From JBEIQE01 sp040376705 (lineage in GTDB: Bacteria > Pseudomonadota > Alphaproteobacteria > UBA2400): a stretch of 64,000 nt of DNA. Position 1 is the first letter of the stretch; each line of letters begins with the position of its first letter. Both the position numbers and the translations under genes were made by a program. The notes beneath the pieces are model-generated. The model ran no database searches. It was not told the origin of the DNA and saw only the letters and a list, made by a program, of their open reading frames with translations. This document shows, piece after piece, positions 9,972-18,184 of the stretch. The stretch spans positions 65,040 through 129,039 of the forward strand of contig JBEIQE010000005.1 of assembly GCA_040376705.1 (NCBI GenBank). The letters are read 5' to 3'.

Positions 9972-10916
9972 CTAACGCCTCAAGCGCTTCTCAACCGCAT
10001 TCCAGACGAGTGCCTCAATCTGCACATCGTCAAGCTTGTTAGCCTGCGCGATGCCGGTGGGCGAAGTCACGTTAATCTCGGTGAGATAGCCACCAATCAC
10101 ATCAATACCCACAAACAGCAGGCCCATATCACGCAGCACAGGGCCGATGGTGGCGATGATTTCGCGCTCACGCTCGGTGAGTATAACCTTCTCGAGGGTT
10201 GAGCCGGTACGCATGGCGGCGCGTGCTTCGCCTTCAGCGGGCACACGCGCAAAACCGCCTACGTATTCGCCTTCAACCAATATGAGGCGGCGGTCGCCTT
10301 GGCGTACCTCAGGCAGGTAGCGCTGCACAATCAATGGCTCAATCGTGGCTGCCATCAATGTTTCAAATGCCGAACCAAAGTTCTCATCGTCCGGCTTAAT
10401 ATGAAATACGCCGTGGCCCGCATGGCCGTTGATGGGTTTAATAATGATATCCGCGTGCGCATCGCGGAAGGCATTTACAGCCCCGCGATCACGCGTGATG
10501 AGCGTGGGGGGAATGAAATCAGGAAAACGCAGCACCAGCATTTTCTCGGGCGCATCGCGGATGCTGCGCGGGTTGTTGAGCACCAGCACCTGATCTGCAA
10601 TCAACTCGAGCAGATGCAGCGAGGCGATATAGGCTACATCAAACGGGGGGTCCTGCCGCACCCAGATTACATCCATCCCGCCCAGATCAATTGTCTCGCG
10701 CGGGCCGACGACATGGCTTTTCTCCGGCGGGTTGAGGCCTGTTACTTTATAGGCGGGAGCACTGAGCACGCCCGGCTGCCAGCTCAGGTCTTTCGCTTCA
10801 TAGAAATAAACATCGGCCCCGCGGCGGCCAGCTTCGGCAGCAATGCGAATGGAAGAGTCGGAAGCAAAATTGGCGCTGGCAAGCGGGTCCATTTGTATGG
10901 CCACCTGCAGCGCCAT
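9972..10916 (-). CDS. gshB: Glutathione synthetase
   Basis: This is a 314-residue ATP-grasp ligase that joins gamma-glutamylcysteine and glycine to form glutathione. Typical GshB features are the opening LQVAIQMDPL, the ADVYFYE segment, IWVRQDPPFD, the glycine-rich loop KPINGHAGHGVF and the C-terminal IDVIGGYLTEINVTSPTG that binds metal and substrate. The start at 10916 is kept because the first beta strand (LQVAIQ) needs it; an internal ATG at 10892 would remove it. It follows the SirB1-like gene by 3 bases and is translationally close. A glutaredoxin gene elsewhere in the window (30885-31142) uses its product. Confidence 0.96.
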   Translation of the reverse strand: MALQVAIQMDPLASANFASDSSIRIAAEAGRRGADVYFYEAKDLSWQPGVLSAPAYKVTGLNPPEKSHVVGPRETIDLGGMDVIWVRQDPPFDVAYIASLHLLELIADQVLVLNNPRSIRDAPEKMLVLRFPDFIPPTLITRDRGAVNAFRDAHADIIIKPINGHAGHGVFHIKPDDENFGSAFETLMAATIEPLIVQRYLPEVRQGDRRLILVEGEYVGGFARVPAEGEARAAMRTGSTLEKVILTEREREIIATIGPVLRDMGLLFVGIDVIGGYLTEINVTSPTGIAQANKLDDVQIEALVWNAVEKRLRR

Positions 10917-10919
10917 CGC

Positions 10920-11786
10920 TTAGGCACCTGTGCTTGCGGTAAGCGCGCGCAACTGGTCAATCAGCGAGGCGGTCTGCCCGCGCATCGGATCATCGCCTGA
11001 CAATGTCAGGTAGTTCTCGAGCGCAATAATCGCGCGGTGCTCTTCGCCAAGACGGGCCAGCGTGAGGCCGAATTCGCGCCACCAGATGGCGCGCTCGGGC
11101 GTGAGCAGCAGCATCGCTTCCATGATTTCGGCCGCAGCCTCATCCATACCGGCGCGCACATAACGCATCTTCAGGTTATTCTGCAGACGCAGCAGCACGT
11201 CTTTATTGCCAATCGGCAGGTAATACTCGGGCAGCAATTCGGCTTCTGGGCCCAGCTTGGCTTTAACCAGCTCGCGCATGCGCGGCACGGCCACGATATC
11301 GCCGCGCTCGAACGGATCGATAATCAGACGGCGGCCATTGAACTCAAGACGCACCAGAAAATGTTCAGGGAAGTTAAGTCCAACTGCTGACCAGCCATTG
11401 GCGCGCGCGGCAGCGAGGTAAATAATACCAAGCGCAACCGGCAAGCCGCGGCGGCGGTCTACCACCTTCATGAGGTTGGCGTTATCCGGTGAATCATACG
11501 TGGCTTCATCGCCCTCATAGCCATGGCGAATGGCGATCACTTCACGCAAAATTGCAGCTATCTGCTCGACCCGCACCGGCTTGACGCTTTGCGTCATCTG
11601 CGCAACTTCGGCCCCCAAGCGGTCAAGATGCTCGCGGTAAGCAAATGTATCGCGGCGCGGCAAACGGAGTGAAGCAAAAGCCAGGGCCACCGCTCCCAGA
11701 TCGATCAGATCGTCCGGCACTTCAGACCATGCGCGCAATTCTTCCTGCGCCTGATTCTTGGTGGGGATGCTGACCAGCACGGTCAT
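10920..11786 (-). CDS. SirB1-family transglutaminase-like / TPR protein
   Basis: This 288-residue protein has the SirB1 (transglutaminase-like core 2) pattern: the DSPDNANLMKVVDRRRGLP segment, GLPVALGIIYLAAAR, and PEHFLVRLE followed by IIDPFERG. A C-terminal TPR-like helical repeat (about residues 195-280) ends in LLLTPERAIWWREFG and ENYLTLSGDD. Members of this family are cytoplasmic and poorly characterised; some are proposed peptide-modifying or scaffold proteins. The usual transglutaminase Cys is not evident, so enzyme activity is doubtful. It overlaps the BON lipoprotein gene upstream by 4 bases and is followed by gshB. Confidence 0.85.
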   Translation of the reverse strand: MTVLVSIPTKNQAQEELRAWSEVPDDLIDLGAVALAFASLRLPRRDTFAYREHLDRLGAEVAQMTQSVKPVRVEQIAAILREVIAIRHGYEGDEATYDSPDNANLMKVVDRRRGLPVALGIIYLAAARANGWSAVGLNFPEHFLVRLEFNGRRLIIDPFERGDIVAVPRMRELVKAKLGPEAELLPEYYLPIGNKDVLLRLQNNLKMRYVRAGMDEAAAEIMEAMLLLTPERAIWWREFGLTLARLGEEHRAIIALENYLTLSGDDPMRGQTASLIDQLRALTASTGA

Positions 11787-12367
11787 TGGGTGTTCTCCGT
11801 TACGTCGATAAAGGCCTCGACCGATTTAACACCGGGGAAATACCGGGCCAGATACATGACCCGCTGCCTCTCCCGCGTACTCTCGGCCTCACCTATGACG
11901 TAAACTGTACCATCATTTGTTTCAACATCATAGTTGAGAGCCTTCACATCGCGATCGAAGGTATAGACACCCTCGAGTCGCAGCGAGATTGACTCATCGG
12001 CAAGCCGTGTCCCCAGGCTGCGGTCGGGCCCGATTGTGAGTCTATTCACGGGGTTAACCGCTCCAGCCTTGATGGCCAGTTCTTCAGCTAATGTTTTAAG
12101 TTCCTGCGAGGGCACCCGCCCGATGATAACGACTCGGCCTTTGCTGATCATCAGCGAAGCGCGTTCATAGAGCTGAATGGAATGATGGAACCACGATTCG
12201 TTGATGGCGAGGCGTAACTGGTAATCGGTTAGTGCACCAGAAAGGCCGCGCTCCTGCATACTGGCGGTGCCGGCAGCACCACCTGCGCCCAACAGAAAAT
12301 CACGCGGCGTGCAGGCGGTTAACAGCAATAGAAAGGCTATCAGCCCGGCTTGAGCGCGATCTGGCAT
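11783..12367 (-). CDS. BON-domain lipoprotein
   Basis: This 194-residue protein has an N-terminal lipoprotein signal: hydrophobic AFLLLL followed by lipobox LTAC with Cys at residue 19. Two BON-like domains follow. The first has VVIIGRVPSQELKTLAEELA and VNPVNRL, the second VYVIGEAESTRERQRV and PGVKSVEAFIDV. BON domains are thought to bind membranes or polymers in the periplasm (OsmY, DolP), so an envelope stability role is likely. It overlaps the next gene by 4 bases and overlaps the end of the upstream coiled-coil gene by 28 bases, which makes a slightly later start possible. That would remove the signal peptide, so the long start is preferred. Confidence 0.88.
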   Translation of the reverse strand: MPDRAQAGLIAFLLLLTACTPRDFLLGAGGAAGTASMQERGLSGALTDYQLRLAINESWFHHSIQLYERASLMISKGRVVIIGRVPSQELKTLAEELAIKAGAVNPVNRLTIGPDRSLGTRLADESISLRLEGVYTFDRDVKALNYDVETNDGTVYVIGEAESTRERQRVMYLARYFPGVKSVEAFIDVTENTQ

Positions 12368-13251
12368 GTATCTCCATCCCGCACAGTGGCTTGCAGTGTC
12401 ACATTATGGCCATTCCAGCTCACGCGCTTGCTCGAGCCGGTGGCAATACGCTGACTAACCATGCCGTTACCGCCCACAATACAATAACGCCCGCTGTTAC
12501 GGCGGCTAATCGCAATCAGGCGAATGTGATAACCACTTACATCGCGTTCGTCGCCTACATCGAGCGTCACAGTCTGGGCGCCAGCCAGTGCAGTGGTTGG
12601 CCCGCTAATGGTACCCAGGGCACCGGTGCCAATCGTCTCAACTGTAGGCACCGTACCGGTGGGGCGCGGCGGGCTGCGGCGCGGCTTGGGCGGCCAGTTT
12701 TGCGGCCATACGAACGGTGTGGGCGATACCACATTAGGCGGCGCGATAGTGGTGCTGGCGGGGCTGGGGGCAGCACTGGTATTGGGCGGTGTAGGCTCAG
12801 TTGGCGGGGTAATGCCCGTATCATCGGGCGCAAGATCAGCAGGAGGCATAACACTGGCTGGGGCCACGGGCTGATCTACCGCACGGCCCGGAGGCGGCTT
12901 GGGCAGGGGCGGACCATCGCCTGCAGGAGCCTGTTGCGCAGCTGATTCAGTCGCGCGGCGCAAACGCTCGAGCGAGGAATTGCAGTTCGAGAGGCGGCTC
13001 TCAAGCTCTTCGCGCTGGCCATTCTGCAAACCCCGCGCAGGCGGGCAAACCGGCTGCCGCGCCTGCAGCGCGGCAACTTCGGCTTTAAGCTGCACAATCT
13101 CGCGCACATGCGGGCGCTCGACAAAAAAGTAAAATGCAAATGCACCGATACAGATGCCGATAACTAGGCTCGAAACAAATACCTTCAGCTCGCGCGATGA
13201 ATCTTCATCGGCATAGACAGAGTAGTTCGGTCGGCGGTGTTTACGGGCCAT
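12340..13251 (-). CDS. Membrane-anchored coiled-coil, proline-rich protein of unknown function
   Basis: This is a 303-residue protein. A positively charged start (MARKHRRPNYSVYADED) precedes one transmembrane segment at about 26-46 (VFVSSLVIGICIGAFAFYFF). A coiled-coil-like region follows to about residue 95, then a long Pro/Thr/Ala-rich linker (about 100-205) and a C-terminal globular part with two Cys (RYCIVGG, GDTCQIALKPG). The topology suggests an inner-membrane anchor with a periplasmic C-terminal domain reached by a flexible linker. I do not recognise the family. It sits between yraN and the BON gene and overlaps both, so it is probably translated in the same operon and may act in the envelope with the BON lipoprotein. 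Confidence 0.75.
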   Translation of the reverse strand: MARKHRRPNYSVYADEDSSRELKVFVSSLVIGICIGAFAFYFFVERPHVREIVQLKAEVAALQARQPVCPPARGLQNGQREELESRLSNCNSSLERLRRATESAAQQAPAGDGPPLPKPPPGRAVDQPVAPASVMPPADLAPDDTGITPPTEPTPPNTSAAPSPASTTIAPPNVVSPTPFVWPQNWPPKPRRSPPRPTGTVPTVETIGTGALGTISGPTTALAGAQTVTLDVGDERDVSGYHIRLIAISRRNSGRYCIVGGNGMVSQRIATGSSKRVSWNGHNVTLQATVRDGDTCQIALKPG

Positions 13252-13591
13252 CGTTCCACACGTTTACTACATGGCGCGGCCAACCCCAACGGTTAACCAG
13301 CAACGCATCGAATCGCACACTATGGTTGCTTAACTCGGGCCGTTGCGCCAGCACAAAGCGCGCAGCATTGACTAATCTGTGCTGCTGGCGCGGCGAAATA
13401 GCCCCTGCTGCATTATCAAATGTAAAACGCTGTTTTACTTCAACCACAGCCACGGTACTGCCGCGCTTGGCCAGAATGTCAATCTCGCCACCGGGGGTTT
13501 TAAGGCGGCGCGCTAAAATGCGGTAGCCTTTGAGCTGCAGCAGCCATGCCGCCACTCTCTCGGCTGACAGGCCTGCCGCATGATTGCTCAT
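13241..13591 (-). CDS. yraN: YraN-family (UPF0102) predicted endonuclease-fold protein
   Basis: This 116-residue protein has the UPF0102 pattern. It has an N-terminal GLSAERVAAWLLQLKGY helix, then TPGGEIDILAKRG and VAVVEVKQR, which match the restriction-endonuclease-like D...ExK core, and a C-terminal SVRFDALLV. The length is typical. Its substrate in the cell is unknown, and a role in DNA repair or recombination is only inferred from the fold. It sits immediately after rsmI, with which it overlaps by 4 bases, the usual arrangement in many Proteobacteria. The following gene starts 11 bases inside its end. Confidence 0.93.
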   Translation of the reverse strand: MSNHAAGLSAERVAAWLLQLKGYRILARRLKTPGGEIDILAKRGSTVAVVEVKQRFTFDNAAGAISPRQQHRLVNAARFVLAQRPELSNHSVRFDALLVNRWGWPRHVVNVWNDGP

Positions 13592-14481
13592 GCCTTGCCC
13601 TGCTCCAGCGCTACCGCGCGCGCATAAACCTCGCGCTTGGGCAAACCTGTGCGCGCTGTAACCACCGCTACGGCGTCTTTCAGGCTGCCCAGCTTCAGCT
13701 CGGCCTTCAGCAATCCATCAAGGTCATGCTCTTCATCCTGTGGCAGCGGAGGCGCGATCACCAAAACCACTTCGCCACGCACATCCTTGCCCTCATATCT
13801 GGCGGCCAGCTCTTCAAGCGGCGCGCGCACAACTTCTTCATGCAGTTTGGTGATCTCGCGCACCAAAGCAGCCTCGCGATTACCCAGCACCTTATACATA
13901 TCGGCCAATGTCTCAGACACGCGGTTGGGGCTTTCGTAGAAAATCAGCGTGGCAGGCACGTTGGCGAGGGCCGAGAGCTCGCTGCGGCGCGCACCGGTCT
14001 TAACAGGTAAAAAACCTATAAAGCAGAAGCGTTCACTGGCGATGCCGCTAATAGATAAGGCAGAGAGTGCCGCATTTGCACCCGGCACGACGGTAACTTT
14101 AAAGCCGGCCATTTGCACAGCTTTAACTAAAGGTGCGCCGGGATCAGAGATTAAGGGCATACCTGCATCACTGATCATGGCCACCACACCGCCAGCCGCA
14201 ATAGTGGCCAATATCTCAGGCAAACGCTCCATCTGGTTATGCTCATGGCAGCTCACCAGCTTGGTGTTGATGCCGTAATGCTCGGTCAGCTTGCGCGAGA
14301 CGCGCGTGTCTTCACACAAAATAATTGCTGCTTCCTGCAGCGTCTCGATGGCACGCAGGGTCATGTCGCCCAAGTTGCCAATAGGTGTCGCTACCAGATA
14401 AAACCCGCGTGTGAGTTTACAGCTGAGCTTGGGGCCGCTAGTTTGGGGAGGATTTTCTTCAGGAGACAGCTGTGCGCACAT
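13588..14481 (-). CDS. rsmI: 16S rRNA (cytidine1402-2'-O)-methyltransferase
   Basis: This 297-residue tetrapyrrole-methylase-fold enzyme 2'-O-methylates C1402 in the 16S rRNA decoding centre. Family signatures are GFYLVATPIGNLGDMTLRA near residue 27, ILCEDTRVSRKL, ISDAGMPLISDPG, VVPGANAALSALSISG and EVVLVIAPP. The start at 14481 is preceded by AAGAAGGGGG, but this lies inside the coding sequence of the divergent lipoprotein gene, so the two 5' ends overlap by 10 bases. The first 26 residues are not conserved family sequence, so a later start cannot be excluded. It heads the minus-strand operon that ends after gshB. Confidence 0.95.
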   Translation of the reverse strand: MCAQLSPEENPPQTSGPKLSCKLTRGFYLVATPIGNLGDMTLRAIETLQEAAIILCEDTRVSRKLTEHYGINTKLVSCHEHNQMERLPEILATIAAGGVVAMISDAGMPLISDPGAPLVKAVQMAGFKVTVVPGANAALSALSISGIASERFCFIGFLPVKTGARRSELSALANVPATLIFYESPNRVSETLADMYKVLGNREAALVREITKLHEEVVRAPLEELAARYEGKDVRGEVVLVIAPPLPQDEEHDLDGLLKAELKLGSLKDAVAVVTARTGLPKREVYARAVALEQGKA

Positions 14482-15662
14482 TCCCCCTTCTTACCACTGT
14501 TCTGCTCTCTGTCAGCCTCCCAGCTTTGCTTTCTGGCTGCGCCCCTACCGTTAATTCGCAAAGCCGTGGCGAAGCGACCAGCAGCTATACCGCGCCAGCG
14601 CCGGTAGAAGCCGTGCGCCCCGCCGCCGAAGCCACCACCAAAGTTGCCATATTGCTGCCGCTTTCGGGCCCGCAAGCCAATATCGGCCAAAGCCTGCTCA
14701 ATGCAGCCCAGCTGGCAGTTTACGATGTAGGCGGCGAGAAATTTGCCCTGCTGCCACAAGATACCCAAGGCACTCCTGAAGGCGCGAGTGCTGCCGCCCA
14801 ACGTGCACTGGCCGATGGTGCACAGCTGTTTATTGGCCCCGTCTTCGCGCCCGAGGTTGAGGCTGTGCGCGCCTTGGCCCACCAGCGCAACATCCCCATT
14901 CTGGCCCTTAGCAATAACGAGAACCTGACTGATACGTTCACTTATGTCATGGGCCTCTCGCCGCTCGATCAGGTGGGCCGCGCCCTGCAACACGCCAAGC
15001 GTCAGGGTATTAGTCGCGTCGCTGCCCTGCTGCCCAATAACCCGTACGGACAAGCAGTGAGCGAAGCCATAAGCGAAGAGGCCGAACTGCAGGGCCTGCA
15101 GCTGGTCAAGCTCGCGCGCTATAGCGCAACGGATAACCTCACGGTCACAGCGCAAACCTTCATGACCGAGTTGAACGCCGCAGGCGGCGCGCAGGCGCTG
15201 ATGTTTGGCGAGAATGGCGCCGGCCTGCTCAATATTGCCGGTCAGCTGGCGGCGAATGGTTATAACCCTGCCATCACGCGTCCGCTTGGCACAGCCCTGT
15301 GGGAAGATGGCAGCGCCACCCGCAGTACAGCGCTGGTTGGTGGCTGGTATGCCGCGCCCGCGGGCACCCAGCGCCGTGCGTTCAACGCCCGTTATGCGCA
15401 AACCTTTGGTGGCAACCCGCCCGCCATTGCACCGCTGGCTTATGATTCAACCGCACTGGCCGCTGTGCTCTCGCGCAGTGATGCCCGCTTTACCGAGCAG
15501 CGCATGACTGACCCCATGGGCTTTAATGGTGTAGATGGCATCTTCCGTCTGCACCCGAGCGGCAATGTTGAGCGCGGCTTGGCCGTGTTTGAAGTTGGCC
15601 CTGCAGGCAACCAGCTGATTGATGCTGCACCGCTGACCTTTGCCACAGCGCAGACCAACTAA
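14472..15662 (+). CDS. LpoA/LppC-like penicillin-binding protein activator lipoprotein
   Basis: This 396-residue lipoprotein starts at GTG 14472 with AGGAG at 14461-14465. The signal ends in the lipobox LLSGC (Cys about 23). The mature part is a periplasmic-binding-protein fold: KVAILLPLSGPQANIGQSLL, a GAQLFIGPVFAPEVEAV segment, IPILALSNNENL and GGWYAAPAGTQRRAFNARYA. Gammaproteobacterial LpoA activates PBP1A from the outer membrane. Alphaproteobacterial members usually lie beside rsmI and yraN, as here, and lack the TPR half of E. coli LpoA. The exact partner is therefore unknown. It converges on rsmC, with the two stops overlapping by 4 bases. Confidence 0.87.
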   Translation: MRTFPLLTTVLLSVSLPALLSGCAPTVNSQSRGEATSSYTAPAPVEAVRPAAEATTKVAILLPLSGPQANIGQSLLNAAQLAVYDVGGEKFALLPQDTQGTPEGASAAAQRALADGAQLFIGPVFAPEVEAVRALAHQRNIPILALSNNENLTDTFTYVMGLSPLDQVGRALQHAKRQGISRVAALLPNNPYGQAVSEAISEEAELQGLQLVKLARYSATDNLTVTAQTFMTELNAAGGAQALMFGENGAGLLNIAGQLAANGYNPAITRPLGTALWEDGSATRSTALVGGWYAAPAGTQRRAFNARYAQTFGGNPPAIAPLAYDSTALAAVLSRSDARFTEQRMTDPMGFNGVDGIFRLHPSGNVERGLAVFEVGPAGNQLIDAAPLTFATAQTN

Positions 15663-16648
15663 GCGCGCACAGCCTTAAGTACCCAGAACTGGCGGTTTTC
15701 GGCAATCACCTCAACCGGGCCGATGGCCTTGGCCATGGCTTCTTTATACGGCAGGAAACGGTTAGCTACCACATAGATAGCCCCGCCCTTGACCAGCTTT
15801 TCGCGCGCAGCGATAAAGAGGTTATCGACGATCTGCCGGTCAATCTTCTGCCCCGTATGGAACGGCGGGTTGGTAACAATCGCATCAAGCGGCCCCGGCA
15901 CCGGCGTAAGGCCGGGCGCAATATGCACAACAACACCAGCTACACCGTTGGCTTTAAGCGTGCTTTTGGTGGCGGCATAGGCCAGTGCGTTGATGTCTGA
16001 CGCACTGACATTCAGCATCGGCTGGCGTACACGCAGCCAGGTCGCGATGATGCCGCAACCGCAACCAAAGTCATGTACGCGTGCTCCGTCCTTAAACTTG
16101 GGCAGGTTCTCGAGCAGCAACTTGGTACCGTCATCGACCTCGCCATAACTGAACACGCCGGGCAACGAGATGAGGATAAGCTCCTGACCTGCCACTTCCT
16201 GAATGAAGCGATGCTCCCATGCCTCAATCCCGCGTGGGGGGGCGCTTTCGGCCAGCTCGGCAAACCATAGTTCGGCATGACCGCCATAAGCTGCCTTCTG
16301 CACATTGGTCCAGTTACTACCGAGCACATTCGCGGCTGAGGCAATACCAGAGCGCGCAGCACCGAACATCCACAGCCTTGTACCTACGGGGAGCTTTTCG
16401 GCCAGCATGGCCAACTGCATGCGCACTTGTTCTTTGTGGTGTGACCAACCCAACATAACGCCAGCGACATTAAGGCTGGCAGGTTTAAGCCATGGCTCTT
16501 TGAGCGTAGTGAAAACGATGGGGGAGATATCCGGCCGCTCATGTGGCAGCTGCTGGGCAACTTCGCTCGCTTCAACAAACAGCACCTTGCCGGCAGGCAA
16601 CTTGGCCACAGCCTGTGCCAGAACCCAGCGAAAATCAGCGGTACTCAT
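15659..16648 (-). CDS. rsmC: RsmC-like 16S rRNA (guanine-N2)-methyltransferase
   Basis: This 329-residue protein has the two-domain RsmC layout. A degenerate N-terminal methyltransferase-like half (GTRLWMFGAARSGIASA) is followed by a catalytic half with PGVFSYGEVDDGTKLLLENL, the SAM site VHDFGCGCGIIATWL, ASDINALAYAATKSTLKANG and the N2-methylation motif IVTNPPFHTGQ. E. coli RsmC methylates G1207 of 16S rRNA. RlmG methylates 23S rRNA and shares this layout, so the exact base is inferred. It starts upstream of a terminator belonging to the prfA operon, so it needs its own promoter in the 26 bases or so before it, or read-through. Confidence 0.86.
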   Translation of the reverse strand: MSTADFRWVLAQAVAKLPAGKVLFVEASEVAQQLPHERPDISPIVFTTLKEPWLKPASLNVAGVMLGWSHHKEQVRMQLAMLAEKLPVGTRLWMFGAARSGIASAANVLGSNWTNVQKAAYGGHAELWFAELAESAPPRGIEAWEHRFIQEVAGQELILISLPGVFSYGEVDDGTKLLLENLPKFKDGARVHDFGCGCGIIATWLRVRQPMLNVSASDINALAYAATKSTLKANGVAGVVVHIAPGLTPVPGPLDAIVTNPPFHTGQKIDRQIVDNLFIAAREKLVKGGAIYVVANRFLPYKEAMAKAIGPVEVIAENRQFWVLKAVRA

Positions 16649-16662
16649 GAAGGAGAAGCTCT

Positions 16663-16701
16663 AAAAAGAAAAATCCCTTCCCCCAGAAACAGGGGAAGGG
16701 A
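16663..16701 (-). terminator. Rho-independent terminator after the DUF4167 gene
   Basis: On the minus strand a perfect 10-bp stem TCCCTTCCCC / GGGGAAGGGA (16674-16683 with 16692-16701) with an 8-nt loop is followed by TTTTTCTTTTT. It lies 14 bases after the stop of the DUF4167 gene and before rsmC, so it ends the prfA-prmC-DUF4167 transcript. Confidence 0.92.
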
Positions 16702-16714
16702 AATTAGGGTGACT

Positions 16715-17191
16715 TTAAGCTACCGCAGCTTCAGGCTGAGGCTGCTGGGTCATATCAACGGTTGTTGTTGTCGCTTGGGTGCTGGGCTGCGGCATCTGTG
16801 ATGGGTCTTCCATCATGGTGCCGTCCTGCTGGATCTCGGCCTGTTCGCCTTCCTGGGCTGAACGCTGCTGGTAGATCTCACCAGTCGCTTCCTGAATTGA
16901 CAGAACGATGCGGTAATAATGTTCGGAATGCTGCAGAAGGCTTTCGGCCTTCACACGGTCGCCCGAGGCCTGCGCATCACGCGCGAGGTTCAGGTACTTC
17001 TCGTAAACCTGCATGGCATTGCCGCGAATACGCACTTCGGGGCCATTTGAATCGTAAACCTGATGACGGCTCGGAGCGCCACCGCTAGGACGACGGCTGC
17101 CGCCACCGCTGTAGTTGCCACCACCGCCACCACCATTGTAATTGCCCTGGCTGCCTTGACCGTTGCCGCCGCGACCGCGTGTACGCCTCAT
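16715..17191 (-). CDS. DUF4167 protein, likely RNA-binding
   Basis: This 158-residue protein opens with an Arg/Gly/Asn-rich low-complexity tail (MRRTRGRGGNGQGSQGNYNG, then Gly/Ser runs to about residue 37). It then has the DUF4167 core: SNGPEVRIRGNAMQVYEKYL, NLARDAQASGDRVKAESLLQ and HSEHYYRIV, with a Gln/Pro/Thr-rich end. DUF4167 is typical of Alphaproteobacteria, commonly just downstream of prmC as here. The RGG-like start suggests nucleic-acid binding. Function is otherwise not established. The 138 bases upstream (17192-17329) may hold its own promoter. Confidence 0.93.
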   Translation of the reverse strand: MRRTRGRGGNGQGSQGNYNGGGGGGNYSGGGSRRPSGGAPSRHQVYDSNGPEVRIRGNAMQVYEKYLNLARDAQASGDRVKAESLLQHSEHYYRIVLSIQEATGEIYQQRSAQEGEQAEIQQDGTMMEDPSQMPQPSTQATTTTVDMTQQPQPEAAVA

Positions 17192-17329
17192 GGGAGTAAT
17201 CTCTCTTCTATAGTGGGTTTATCCATATTCATCTGGCCGGGGTATCTTCCCGCACGGCACTGCCTGTTTGCATTAAGTCAAACCAAGCTGATATCTGAAC
17301 CTAGCGGTTTGAACGCCCCATTCCAAGCT

Positions 17330-18184
17330 TTATTTTTTCTGCCGATTCAACACCATGGCGCGAGGAATATCGTTAAGATCGTGCTTAATCTCAGCGATTT
17401 CAAGGCCCGCAGCCACCATCAGCGCGCCCACCGCCGGCCCCTGCCCTGCCCCCAGCTCAAGCACGGCAAAACCCTGTGGGTGCAACAGCCGCGGAATCTC
17501 TTCTGCCAGCAGCTTGTAACAATCGAGCCCATCTACACCGGCAACCAGTGCCAGGCGCGGGTCGTGCTGGGTCACCTCCGGCTGCAAACCGGCCATATCG
17601 CCCTCTGAAATATAGGGCGGGTTGCTGATGATGATATCAAACGGTCCTTCAAGCCCGACACCCCAATCGCCTTCACGCACCTCGGCGCGCTCATCAAACC
17701 CCAGCTCGATGAGGTTGTTGCGTGCGGTTTCAACCGCCAGCGGGTTTTTATCAATCGCCAGCCCCTTGGCATTCGGCAGCTCGTGCAGCAAAGCTGCGAG
17801 CAGGCAGCCACTGCCGGTGCCCAAATCAAGCAGGCGCAAGGGGGCTGCTTTGTTGCCTATCTCATAGAGTGCTGCCTCGATAAGCGTTTCGCTATCAGGC
17901 CGTGGCTCGAGCGTACCGGCACTGAGCCTGAAGGGTAGACCCCAGAACTCGCGCACACCCAAGATGCGTGCCACCGGCTCATGCGCGGCGCGGCGGTTAA
18001 TCAGATTGCCGTAAATCATCAGGATATCGACCGGCACCTCCTCATCGCCCTTCATGAGCAACTCAGCACGGGTAAGGCCGCATACCGCCTGCAGCAGCAG
18101 ACGTGCATCAAGCATCGGCGTATCAATGTTCGAGAATTTCAGGCGGCCCGCTGCAAGGTTTAACGCGGTTGCGTAACCCGGCAT
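17330..18184 (-). CDS. prmC: Peptide chain release factor N5-glutamine methyltransferase
   Basis: This 284-residue SAM enzyme methylates the glutamine of the GGQ motif in release factors. An N-terminal helical domain precedes PVARILGVREFWGLPFRLS and the SAM motif LDLGTGSGCLLAALL. The catalytic signature ISNPPYI is followed by HDPRLALVAGVDGLDCYK. The gene starts 1 base after the end of prfA, which encodes its substrate, the standard arrangement. Length is normal. Confidence 0.97.
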   Translation of the reverse strand: MPGYATALNLAAGRLKFSNIDTPMLDARLLLQAVCGLTRAELLMKGDEEVPVDILMIYGNLINRRAAHEPVARILGVREFWGLPFRLSAGTLEPRPDSETLIEAALYEIGNKAAPLRLLDLGTGSGCLLAALLHELPNAKGLAIDKNPLAVETARNNLIELGFDERAEVREGDWGVGLEGPFDIIISNPPYISEGDMAGLQPEVTQHDPRLALVAGVDGLDCYKLLAEEIPRLLHPQGFAVLELGAGQGPAVGALMVAAGLEIAEIKHDLNDIPRAMVLNRQKK

